DNA of 64,000 bases, taken from Nitrospira sp. CR1.1. GTDB taxonomy: Bacteria; Nitrospirota; Nitrospiria; Nitrospirales; Nitrospiraceae. This document shows positions 43,205 to 54,700 of the stretch, piece after piece (position 1 is the first letter of the stretch; each line of letters opens with the position of its first letter). The stretch covers positions 62,001-126,000 of the forward strand of contig WIAF01000003.1 of NCBI GenBank assembly GCA_014055465.1, in the 5' to 3' direction. The notes under the pieces were generated by a model. The model had not been told where the DNA came from and searched no databases. It saw only the letters and a list, made by a program, of their open reading frames with translations. Both the position numbers and the translations under genes were made by a program.

Positions 43205-43965
43205 TCGAGAGCATAGGCCGCCGACTCGTGGCACTGCAGTTTCCAGTCACTGCCTTCAACGGCAACCGCTCCAGCCAGGTGATTTGGCAGCGACAGCAAC
43301 TGAATCTGCCAGGTCCGGTCAAAGGTTCCCGAATCTGTCAGCCGCACCCGGGCATCCGGCGCCTGCGCATCGAACACGATCTCGAATCGGTCCAGGCCGA
43401 GTGACAGCCCGACACCGCGCCCTTTGAGATAGGCCTCCTTGGCCGTCCAAAAGCGATAAAACAGGCGTTGCTGCGCGTCCCCGTGAAGGCTCGCTATCGT
43501 CTGCGATTCCGCCGGAGCGAAGAACCGCGCTGCCAGTTTGAGACACTCACGCTCCGCCTTGCGCACCTCCACATCAACGCCGACTTCCCGGCCTCGGGCC
43601 ACCGCCACCAGCGCATACTCTCCGGAATGAGAGAGGCTGAACCGGATACCGCCGGAAGCGACTGAGGGCCCGGTGACGGCTGGTTTCCCATGCGGGCCCG
43701 TGGCGAATTGAATCTGGCCGGCTTCCATATGCGTATAACGGGAGAGCAACAGGCGCAGCAATCCGTGCGAGAGAATGAACCGTTGACGATCCCGCTCAAA
43801 GGCAAATCGTGCCGCCCGGGTCCGCTCGTCATCAGAGAGCTGTGCGGCAAAGGACACCTGACAATCGGCATAGCGAGAGAGTTCGCAGAACCAGACATGC
43901 ACAGCCCGCGGATCAAGAAGGGGAAACGAAGGAGATGCGAACGAGGGATCGGGCACACGCGACAT
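43201..43965 (-). CDS. 4'-phosphopantetheinyl transferase, Sfp type
   Basis: The start at 43965 (MSRVPDPSF) gives 254 residues. The enzyme has both Sfp motifs: REVGVDVEVRKAE with the Mg-binding Asp-x-Glu near residue 130, and FYRFWTAKEAYLKGRG near 170. The N-terminal half has the conserved RFILSHGLLRLLLSRY. It moves phosphopantetheine from coenzyme A onto carrier domains. The gene follows the ABC exporter and NRPS genes on the same strand (gaps of 31 and 53 bases), so it should activate the three carrier domains of that NRPS. Confidence 0.9.
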   Translation of the reverse strand: MSRVPDPSFASPSFPLLDPRAVHVWFCELSRYADCQVSFAAQLSDDERTRAARFAFERDRQRFILSHGLLRLLLSRYTHMEAGQIQFATGPHGKPAVTGPSVASGGIRFSLSHSGEYALVAVARGREVGVDVEVRKAERECLKLAARFFAPAESQTIASLHGDAQQRLFYRFWTAKEAYLKGRGVGLSLGLDRFEIVFDAQAPDARVRLTDSGTFDRTWQIQLLSLPNHLAGAVAVEGSDWKLQCHESAAYALD

Positions 43966-43996
43966 TATTCGCCTCTCATGACGGACGCCGCCCGTC

Positions 43997-45694
43997 TTAC
44001 GCCGATGACCGGGCAACCGGTTTCAAGAGAGGTGTAGGGCGGTGCGTGGCACTGAAGGCGACGCCGGTTGACGCTTCGACGATCATACCGTCGTCCAGTT
44101 TTAACACGCGGTCGCCCACATGGAAATACCGGTCATCGTGCGTCACCACAATGACCCCTTTCCCCCGCGCCCGCAGATCCGGCAGCAACTCCCCGTAGAA
44201 GACTTCCTTATATTGGGGATCCTGATCGGCAGCCCATTCATCGAAGACATAAAACGGCCGGTCTTCCAGCATCGCCGTCACGAGGGCCAGACGCTTCCGT
44301 TGCCCCTGCGACAAATTCACCGTGGAATATTCGCCCTGTTCGATACTGACCTTGTGATTGATACGAAGCGTCTTCAACCACCCGTCCGCCTGACTGGCCA
44401 CCAGCGAGGGATCCAGTCCCAACAGCTTTTTGAAAAGATAGAAATCGGAAAAGACCGCTGCAAAATGCTGGCGGTACCAGTCCTGCGTCGCGGCCGTGAT
44501 CGCCTCGCCGTTCAACGTCACCTGTCCCTGTTGCGGCAGATAGAGCCCCGTGAGCACTTTCACAAAGGTCGACTTGCCGCTGCCGTTCCCTCCGATGATG
44601 AAGACGAGTTCACCCGAGCGAATCGACAGATCCAACGGTCCCAGGCTAAATGAGCGTTCATCCTCACCCTTCGGGTCGTAGGCAAACACCGCCCGGGAGA
44701 ATTCCACGCACTGGCTCCCCTGCGCCACCGGCCGCTCCGCTCCGCCTTCCCGACCTCCCTCATCGAGTGCCAGCCCCAGCGATTCAATCTTTTCCAACGC
44801 CACCTGCCCGCGGCTCAGCGTCGGAACCATGCCCAGCAAGCCCCACATCGGACCGATCATGTAGAGCATGGCAAAGGCATACCCGGTCAGCGATTCACCC
44901 GACAGAGAAAGAAACCGCGGAAAGAGCAGAAGAATGACGCCGATCAACCCATAAAACAGCACCTGGGTCCAGGAGTCCGTCACGAGATACTGTCTGGTCG
45001 TAGTCAGGTTATGACGTCGCAAGGCTTCGGCCGCGTGCCGGATATCCTCTTCGACAAAGGTTTCGCGACGGCCTCTGTGCAGCATCAACTCCTTCATGCC
45101 CTCCGTCAGACTGCGGAAATGTTCGAAGAGGACGCCCTTCGAGTCGCGCACCGCCAGCGACGACTGCAACACCCGGTTGTAGAGTTGGCGATACCCCAGC
45201 AATCCCACTACGGCGAGGACGATCACCCCCAGGAACGCCTGCCAGGACAACCAGGCCAGGTAGAGCGAGCAGCCGGCCAGAATCGCGACATTGATGGCCA
45301 ATCCCGGCAACCCGTTCACCGCCCAGGCCAGAGCATTCGTGTCATCCGTCAGGGTTGCGAGAATCTCATGCGGCCCGCGACGCTCCAACGTGCGATAGGG
45401 CGCGCGCACCACTTTCCAGCAGAGATCCATGCCCAATTTTAAGATCGTCTTTTGGGCGAAGGAGACCAGCAGCAGTTGGGAGAGATAATTTGATCCGACT
45501 TTCAGCACGGCCAGACCGACGAAGGCAACTGCAAACAATTCTGAGGTGGTTCCGGCACCGTTGATGAGCTTGTTGATGACTGCCAACAAGCCAACGCTAG
45601 AAAGGCCGGCTAGCAGCCCGGTCAGGACCATGAGAACCATCATCGTCCGGGCATCACGCAGGAGAAACAGGAGAAACCGATACATTTTGATCAT
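43997..45694 (-). CDS. cyclic-peptide/lipopeptide ABC exporter (SyrD/PvdE type)
   Basis: This 565-residue half-transporter has an N-terminal six-helix domain (FLLFLLRDARTMMVLMVLTG; LLAVINKLINGAG) and a C-terminal ATPase. The ATPase has Walker A GGNGSGKST, a Q-loop region AAVFSDFYLF, signature LSQGQRKRL, Walker B YVFDEWAADQDP and an H-loop VVTHDDRYF. The D-E-W-A-A-D-Q-D-P form is typical of the SyrD/PvdE/cyclic-peptide group, which exports peptides made by NRPSs. It lies between the NRPS and the phosphopantetheinyl transferase genes, so it most likely exports the NRPS product to the periplasm. Confidence 0.9.
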   Translation of the reverse strand: MIKMYRFLLFLLRDARTMMVLMVLTGLLAGLSSVGLLAVINKLINGAGTTSELFAVAFVGLAVLKVGSNYLSQLLLVSFAQKTILKLGMDLCWKVVRAPYRTLERRGPHEILATLTDDTNALAWAVNGLPGLAINVAILAGCSLYLAWLSWQAFLGVIVLAVVGLLGYRQLYNRVLQSSLAVRDSKGVLFEHFRSLTEGMKELMLHRGRRETFVEEDIRHAAEALRRHNLTTTRQYLVTDSWTQVLFYGLIGVILLLFPRFLSLSGESLTGYAFAMLYMIGPMWGLLGMVPTLSRGQVALEKIESLGLALDEGGREGGAERPVAQGSQCVEFSRAVFAYDPKGEDERSFSLGPLDLSIRSGELVFIIGGNGSGKSTFVKVLTGLYLPQQGQVTLNGEAITAATQDWYRQHFAAVFSDFYLFKKLLGLDPSLVASQADGWLKTLRINHKVSIEQGEYSTVNLSQGQRKRLALVTAMLEDRPFYVFDEWAADQDPQYKEVFYGELLPDLRARGKGVIVVTHDDRYFHVGDRVLKLDDGMIVEASTGVAFSATHRPTPLLKPVARSSA

Positions 45695-45747
45695 GGTGCC
45701 GTCGCTTCCGTTTTGCGGAGCCTAAGAGGCCGTAATTGCAGGAGAGC

Positions 45748-48700
45748 CTACGCGACCTTCGTCGTCGGCCCGTCACCCCGTCCATCGGGCCGTTTCCGGA
45801 GCATAGTTTCCGCCTCCTGCCAAAACGCCTTGAGGTGATGGGCAAGTTCTTGCACATGCGGCGCGACGAACAAGCGTCCGGAGTCCTCCGCCGGAAGATA
45901 GACCGTCCGGCTCATTCCCAGCGCCCGCTCGCCAAAGACCAACCGCGTATCGTCTCCGGAGTTGGTCAGCGGGTGTTTGGATGCGATCACGTTCAAGACC
46001 TGCCCGTGGAATGGTTTCAACTCGTACCGCGCCACAGCATGGAAGGTGGCGTACGTGACTTGATCCTTGTATAAGAACTCGTCCTGATGTTCCGCAGCTT
46101 CGGAATGGTGCATGAGACTCCACATGCGTTGCAACTTTCCCTTCCAGAACGCCGCCCATTCGCGGGCAGGTAACCGCCGCATGAGTCGAAGGTAGGTCGT
46201 GACTTTCATCCATACAAACAACAGCGGCCAGAGCAAATACGGCGGACGACTCCAGTGATTCAGGTAGGATCGTGGATGCCATGATTCCATGATGGTCAGA
46301 AGGACCTCTTCCCCCTGCGCCGTGAGCTGTTGCGCGATTTCATAGGCGGCCAGCCCGCCCGTGCAGGTGCCCCCGATGAAATAGGGGCCGCGCGGCTGCA
46401 CGGACCGGATCTCTTCGATGTAGTGCGCCGCCATCTCCTCCACCCGCATGAACGGCTTTTCTTTTCCGTCGAGTCCTCGCGCCTGCAATCCGTAGAAGGG
46501 TTGGTCGTCACCTAACAATTTGGCAAGGCGTGCGAACACCAGCACATTGCCCCCGACGCCGGGCACGGCAAACAGCGGCGGCCGCTTTCCCTCCGGTTGA
46601 ATCGCCACGAGAGAACGCCACCGCACCGTGCATCCTTCATCGGCCAGGACATCCGCCAATTGCTCGATCGTCGGCGCCTGGAACAACACCGCCATCGGCA
46701 GGCGCGTACCGAAGGTCCGCTCGATCGCGCTGAACATTCGCAGCGCCAACAGAGAATACCCGCCCAATGCGAAAAAATTGTCGCGCACGCCGATCGGCGT
46801 CATGCCTAGCACCTGCTCCCATATTGCCACCAGCTGCAACTCGATCCGATTTCGAGGCTCGATTGCCTGGAGGCCGTCATGCGCCGGCTCGGCCGAGGGC
46901 GCCGGAAGCGACGCGCGATCCACCTTCCCGTTCGGTGTTAACGGGAACTCGTTGAGAGGGACGATAGCAGCCGGCACCATATAATCCGGAAGCACCTCCC
47001 GCAGGGCCCGGCGAAGACCGGCTGGATCACAGGCGCTCCCGTCCCGCGGGGACACATAGGCCACCAGGCGCTTGTCTCCGGGAACATCTTCCCGCACGAT
47101 GACGACCGCCTGTTTCACGGTCGGATCATTCCCCAGCACCGTCTCGATTTCACCGAGCTCGATCCGGAACCCGCGTAATTTGACCTGGTAGTCAATCCGG
47201 CCGACATAGTCCAACCGCCCGTCAGGCAGCCATTTTACCTGGTCGCCGGTGCGATAGAGTCGTTCGCCAGGCCGGAACGGGTTGGAGACAAACCGCTCTG
47301 CCGTCAGTTGAGGCTGTCCTCTGTAGCCTCTGGCCAGCCCCATCCCGCCGATATACAACTCCCCCGGTATCCCGACCGGCGCCGGCTCACGATTGGAATC
47401 CAACACATAGACTTGCGTGTTCGCAATCGGACGCCCGAGAGAAATTATCCTCTCGGCGCTGCGTACCCGTTCCAACGTCGACCAAATCGTGGTTTCGGTC
47501 GGCCCATACACATTCCACACAGATCCGGCTCTGGTCAGCAGCTCCTGCGCCAATTCGCACGGCAGTGCTTCTCCTCCACACAAGACTTTGACACCGCGCC
47601 CTCCCTTCCACCCGGACTGCAGAATCATCCGCCAGGTCGCGGGAGTCGCCTGCAGCATCGTCACCGCGCCATGATCGAGCTCCCGTTGCAACCAGGCTCC
47701 GTCCATCGCCTGCTGACGATTCGCCAGCACAATTTTCGCGCCAAGCAACAGCGGAAGGTACAATTCCAGCCCGGCGATATCGAAGGAGAGCGGCGTGAGC
47801 GCCACCAGGACATCGCGATGCGTGATCCCCGGCTCCTGCTCCATGGAGCGCAAAAGATTCACCAGCGCGCGATGCTCGATCTCCACCCCCTTCGGCTGCC
47901 CGGTTGAACCGGAGGTGAACAACACATAGACCAGATGCTCCGGCTTGGACAGCGGCGAGGGATTCGCCTCAGATTGACACGCCAGGGCCTGCCCCTCCCG
48001 ATCCAGACACACGACACGGAGTTGATGCTGCGGCAGCCCGCTGACGAGGTTGGAATTGGTGATCAGGACCGCCGCATGACTGGCCTCGATCATGGCCGCC
48101 AGTCTTCGTATCGGCAACCCCGGAACCAGGGGCAGATAGGCGCCGCCTGCTTTCATGACCGCCAACAGGCTGATCAGCAGGTCCGGCGAGCGCTCCAAAA
48201 AGACCGGCGCCACGACATCGGGACCCACGCCGCAGTCACGCAGATGATGGGCCAACTGATTAGCACGACGATTCAGTTCCGCATAGGTCCACTCGCGCCC
48301 TTCACACAACAAGGCGACGGCATCCGGCGTGCGACTGACCTGCGCCTCGAATAACTGATAAAAGCACACTCCTTGATCGACCGGCCGGTCGGTGGCATTC
48401 CACTCGCGCAACATTCGATGTTGCTCCTGCCCGGTGAGAATCGACACGCGTCCGAGTTGCGCCTCCGGGTGTTCCGCAACCGTTTCCATCAGTTGCCGGT
48501 ACTGCGCAATCCAGCGTTCGGCGGTGGTGCGATCGAACAGGTCCGTATTGAATTCCAGATAGGCTTTTCGCGACGCGTGCGGATCGATGGACAGCCCGAG
48601 GTCAAGTTGGGCCGCGCCACGGCTCACTTCATAGGGAGTCCAGGAGAGATGGTGAAACTCCGTGCGGGCAAAGGGCGTATTGGCAAAGTTGAACAACACT

Positions 48701-51700
48701 TGCACCAGTGGCAAGCCGCCATGGCTGCGGTCCGGCCGCAATTCCTCCACGAGCTTTTCGAACGGAATGTCCTGATGCGCATAGGCGTCAAGCGACAGGT
48801 CGCGTACCTTCAGCAGCAATTCCCGAAATGTGAGCTCGCCCGTGACGTCCGTTCGCAACACCAGGGTATTGACAAAGGTGCCGATCAGCTCCTCGCTCTC
48901 CAGGCGGTTACGGTTGGCGATCGGTGTGCCGATGACCAGGTCCCGCTGTTGCGTGAGACGATGGAGGAGGCCGAAGAATCCGGCCAGAAACACCATGTAG
49001 AGCGTCACTCCTTCGCGCACGCTCAGCTGCTTGAGACGATTGACCAGCGACCAGGACAGATCGACCGAGACATGGTCGCCCTTGAAGGAATGTACCGGCA
49101 GACGCGGCCGGTCGGCCGGCAAGCTCAGGACGGGCAGATCGGTGAGTTTCGATTTCCAATGCGCGAGTTGTGCTTCCAGCACTGAACCGGTGAGCCATTC
49201 CCGCTGCCACTGCGCGAAGTCCGCATACTGAATGGCCAGATCAGGCTGAACGGCAAACGGCCTACCCGCACAGAATGCATTGTAGGACGCTACAAGTTCT
49301 CGCGCGATGATCCCGTAGGACCATTGATCGGAAATGATGTGATGGGTGTTCAGGATCACGACCTGATCTTCATCGCCGAGCTGAATCAACAAGACACGCA
49401 AGAGCGGCCCCTGCTCGAGATTAAACGGTCGTCGCGCCTCTGCCGTCGCGAGTTCAAGGGCTCGCGGCTCACGAAGTTCAGCCGGCAATCCGCGCAGGTC
49501 TTCCTCCACCCAGACCGGGTCCAAGACGTCGTGGATGATCTGGCGCGGCTGAGCATCCACCTGGGCAAAGGTGGTCCTGAGCGCTTCATGCCGCCGGACC
49601 AGCTCACCAATCGCCCATCGCAACGCCGGTTTGTTGAGCGGGCCATGCAGGCGGACGCTGGCGGGAATATTGTAGGCGGCGGCCTCCGGTGAGAGTCGAT
49701 AGAGGAACCACATCCGTTCCTGCGCGAATGACAGGGGGAGCGGGATTCCTCTCCGGGTTCGAGTAATCGCAGCGTCGCTCCGCCCCTGCTGTGGCTGCTC
49801 TCCAGCCTGTGTGTGGGTGATGACCTCAGCCAACGTGGCAATGGTCGGACGTTCAAAGACCTGCCGAAGCGGGAGCGTGATGCGGAATAGAGATTGGATC
49901 CTCGACACAAGCTGTGTGGCGAGAAGAGAATGCCCGCCCAGCTCAAAGAAATGGTCATGCACGCCGACGTCCTTGAGCTGGAGGATTTCCCCCCAGATAT
50001 CGGCCAAAACCTGTTCGGTGGGAGTCCGGGGCGCGAGAAACTCGGAGGTCAACTCGACCTTGCTGGCGCGACTGTCCGCGGCGACTTGCAGCGCCTTTCG
50101 ATCCACCTTGCCGTTGGTGGTCAGGGGAAGCGTTTCCATCTCGATAAAGGTCGAGGGAATCATGTGCGCGGGCAAGTGGGTGCGAAGCTGTTCGCGCAAT
50201 TGCACCAATCCCAGCCGGTTATTCGGACGTGGAACCATGAACGCCACAATCCGCTTATCTCCGGGCTGGTCTTCACGTACTTCGACCACCGCCCGTTCCA
50301 GATCCGGATGCCGGTTCAGCACGGCCTCGATTTCTTCCAACTCGATACGATACCCGCGGATCTTGACCTGACGATCGGCACGGCCGCGATAGTCCAACTG
50401 CCCGTCAGCTCGCCACCGGACTAGATCACCGGTTCGATAGAGTCTGGCGCTCGGGAGGGTGGAAAAGGGATCGGGAATGAATTTGGCCTCAGTCAGATCG
50501 GGCCGCCCCCGATATCCTCGCGCAACTCCCAGGCCGCCGATGTAGAGCTCTCCAGGCACCCCTACGGGAACCGGCTGTTGATGGCGATCCAACACATAGA
50601 CGGACGTATGCGGAATGGGGCGCCCGATCGGAAGTTCGCCGACCTCTTCATCGTGGGCACCCAGACCGGTCAGATCCGACCAGGTGACGGCGACGGTCGT
50701 TTCTGTCGGCCCGTAGGTATTGATCACACGAACGTTCGCCCCCATGAGCTTCGCCCATTGCTGCACGATCTGCGGAAGGACCCGCTCGCCCCCGATGATC
50801 ACAGTCCTGATGGAGGGAGGAAACGCGAGCTGCTCCAGATCCATCCGGGTGACCAGCTCATGCCAGTAGGCCGTGGGTAGATCCAGGATCGTCAGGTTCA
50901 AGTCACGACACCGATCCAGAAAACCGGATACCGAATCCACCATTGTCGCGGTGCGCAGGACCAACGTTGCGCCTGCGGCCAGACAGGGAAAGATTTCTTC
51001 TGCGGCGGTATCGAAACTCAACGACGCGAATTGCAGCACCCGATCCCGGCTTGTCAGGTCGACGATCTTCGTAATGGCTCGCACATAGTTGGCGATCGAT
51101 CGATGCTCGATCATCACCCCCTTCGGGTGACCGGTGGATCCTGACGTGTAGATGACATAGGCCAGATTGTCCAAGGCATCAGTTCCCTCGATGGGACTGT
51201 CGGGGAATTTCGCAATCTGGTCCCATTCCGAATCGAGGCAGATGGTATGCGGATTTGTGGCGGGCAGGCGGACCAGCTGATTCTGCTGCGTCACTAAGAC
51301 CCGTACCTCACTGTCCCGCAACATGTATTCCAAGCGTACGGTCGGGTAATCGGCATCCAAAGGCAGGTAGGCGCCGCCCGATTTGAGAATGCCCAGCATG
51401 CCAACAATCAAATTTGGCGATCGCTCCACGCACAGCCCGACCACCACACCCGGTCCAACGCCGCGACGACGGAGGTAATGGGCGACTTGATTCGCGCGCG
51501 CATCCAATTCTCGATACGTCAGCGACTGTCCGTCCTGTTCGACCGCCACGACTCCGGGAGTCTTCCTGACCTGCGCCTCGATCACGCGGTGGAGACACAC
51601 CTCGGGTTCCCCCGCGCCAGAGGACTGCCCCCATGCCAGCACGGTCTGCCGTGTTTCCGCCTCGGACATGAGCGGCAGGCTGCCGATCCTGTCGCTTGGA

Positions 51701-54700
51701 TGGCCGACCAGCCCCTCCAGCACCCGCACGAAATGCGCCTGCAGGCGAGCAATCCGATCCGCGCCGAACAGGGCGTCCTTATACTCGACATACCCGCTGA
51801 ATCCCGCTTCCGATTCTGCCAGTTCAATACAGAGATCGAATTGACCGCTTTGTTGGGGAATCACATAGGCTTCCCACGCAGGCAATCCACCCTCCGATGA
51901 CAATGTCGCCGGCGCGCTCATCCGCCTGTCGAGTGCTGCCAACAACTTGAACTGCTGTAAGACAAACAGCACCTGTGCCAAGGGAGCGCGCGGTCCCTGC
52001 CGAGCTGATCGGAGATCCGCCACCAGCCGCGCATAGGGATAATCCTGATGCGCGAGCGCATCCAAGAGGGTCTGCTTCGTCTGCGTCAACAGCTCACGGC
52101 CCGTAGACTCCGGCTGCAGGCTCTCCCGCAACACCAGCATGTTTACAAAGTCACCGACCGTGTGTGCGAAACGAGCCCGGCTGCGGCCGAATACCGGCGT
52201 AACAATGATCGTATCTTCTTGAGCTGTGTAACGATTCAGCAGGACTTGGAGTGCGGTCAGACAGACGGCGTACACGGTCGTGCCCTCGGTCCTGGCAAAT
52301 TCCTTGAGGCGGCGAGCCAGGTCGCCCTCAATATGGAATGCGTGCCAGGCATAGTGTCCTGGCTCAACTGTTGTCTCAGGCCGGTCGTAAAGCATGTCAT
52401 AATTCGGTACGTCACCGGCCAACTTCGCCGTCCAGTATTGCGCCAATCGATGGCCCTCTTGCCCTTCCAGCTGGGTTCGATGCCACTCGACAAATTCATC
52501 ATACGGCGCCGGGAGCTCGTGAGAACCGCTCGCCTGCTCTGGCGGGCCTGTCTCGGCGGAGGCATAGCGTTGTTTCAGGTCATCGACCAGCTGAATCATT
52601 GACCAGCCATCCACGACGATATGGTGGGCGATCAACAACAACCAGGTCTGCTGCCCGCCATGATACAGAAAGGCTCGCCACAGGGGACCCTGCGTGAGGT
52701 TGAATGGAATCGCCGCAGTTTCCAGAGACTCCCGCCGCACCCGTGGCCAATCCCAGGCGGTGCTATCGACCTTGGTCCAACTCAACGGTAGCCGGTCATG
52801 GACCCGTTGAACCGGTCCCTCCTGCCGCGTCTCGAACGTCGTGCGAAGCATGGCATGCTTGTCACCAAGACTCTCCAGCGCCTGTCGTAACCGGTCCTCC
52901 TTCACGTCGGACGGCAGAGGCAACAGCACGGACACATTTGCCGCGGCGCTCTGCGGATCCAACTGACTCAAAAACCAGAGAGCAGCCTGATTTTCCGACA
53001 GTGGAAAGACATTGCCGGCAACACCATCCGCGCGAACCGTTCTGGGTGTTTCTATCGCTTCGCCTACCAACCCACCTTCGATCGTCGTTGTCAGATCACC
53101 TGGCGTTGCGCCGCCCAGAATCGCCTGGAGCGAAAGCGGCAGCCGAAACGCTTCTTCGAGGCGATGTAGCACCTCCGCTGCCATCAGTGAATCGAGTCCC
53201 AAGAGAGCTATCGGCCGATCAACCGCGATTGATTCCGGAGTGCGACCAAGCCGATCCGCCAGCAGCTTCTGCACCATCTCCTGAATTGTCCGTCGGCGCG
53301 CCTCCCCTGAAAGCCCGTGCAATGCGTCCAGGTGAATGACCGTCGAAGGGTGTTCGAGGGGAAGCGGCGCCACACTTTTGCCGATGACTGACAATCGGCC
53401 AGCGAGATATTGTTCGCGGCAGGCGCGCCGCTGCACCTTGCCGCTGGACGTCTTCGGAAGGCTCCCCGCCCTGATGAAGATGATGGACGGCACATGGAGA
53501 TCATGCTGCTCGGACAGGGCGGCTCGTATGGCCGCCGCCAGGTCCTCAGTGGCAAGTGGCGTCGCCTGGCGTTCCACTTCCTGAACCAGCACCACCATTT
53601 CTTCGCCGGCTTCCTCAACCGTAAACGCCGCCGCGCCACCGACCCGAAGCGCCGCATGGCATGATTCAGCGGTTCGCTCGATGTCCTGGGGATAGTGATT
53701 GCGGCCTCGAACAATCAGCAGGTCTTTTAACCGGCCCGTCACGAAGACTTCGCCATCCTTCACAAACCCGAGGTCGCCGGTTCGTAAGAACGGCCCCTCG
53801 CCGGTATCTTCGAGTCTGACCCGAAACGTTCGCGCGGTTTCGTCGGGATTGTTCCAATAGCCTTGTGTCGTACTCGCGCCGGACAGCCAGATTTCTCCAA
53901 CCTGTTGCAACGCGCAGCGGGAACGCGTTTCGGGGTGCGCAATCACCACCCGGGTATCGCCGACAGGTATGCCGCATCCCACCACCCGCCGAACCGGCCT
54001 TCCGTCGCCGCGAGCCTCAATGACCGCCCCCTGTTCCAAGGCTGCGGCATCAAGAGTCGCCACGGTAGGAACCACTCCCTCCCGCTTTAACGAAATAAGG
54101 AGCGTATATTCCGCCATTCCATATGCGGGAAAGAACGCCTCGCGCTGGAAACCGGATGGCGCGAACGCCTCCGCAAACCGATCGATGGTGTCGGCTGCGA
54201 TGGGCTCTGCCCCGCAGCTCGCTACCTGCCAACCGGAAAGGTCCAGATGGGCCCGTTCTTCCGGCGTGGTCGATTCCACGCAACGGCGATAGGCGAAATT
54301 AGGCGCGCCACTATGCGTGACCTCATACCGTTGAATCGCCTCAAGCCATCGCAACGGACGTTTGAGAAAGGTGAGCGGCGACATGAGATACGACGGACGG
54401 CCAATCCACGCTGGCTGAATGATACCTTTCACCAATCCATAGTCATGGAAATGCGGCATCCAGGAGAGAGTCACCGATCGGGCATCGTAATAACCGGCAG
54501 CAGTAATGCACCGGCTCTGGGCCGTCATATTTTCATGGCTGACCATCACCCCTTTCGGTGCGGAAGTCGAGCCGGACGTATATTGCAGATAAGCGAGATG
54601 GGAGGGCCGCGGATGCATCTCATTCCAACAGGTGATATCCGCCGAGCGCGCGCGATCGTTCGTGATCCATTGATCCAATGGCATCGCGCATTCCTGCGAC

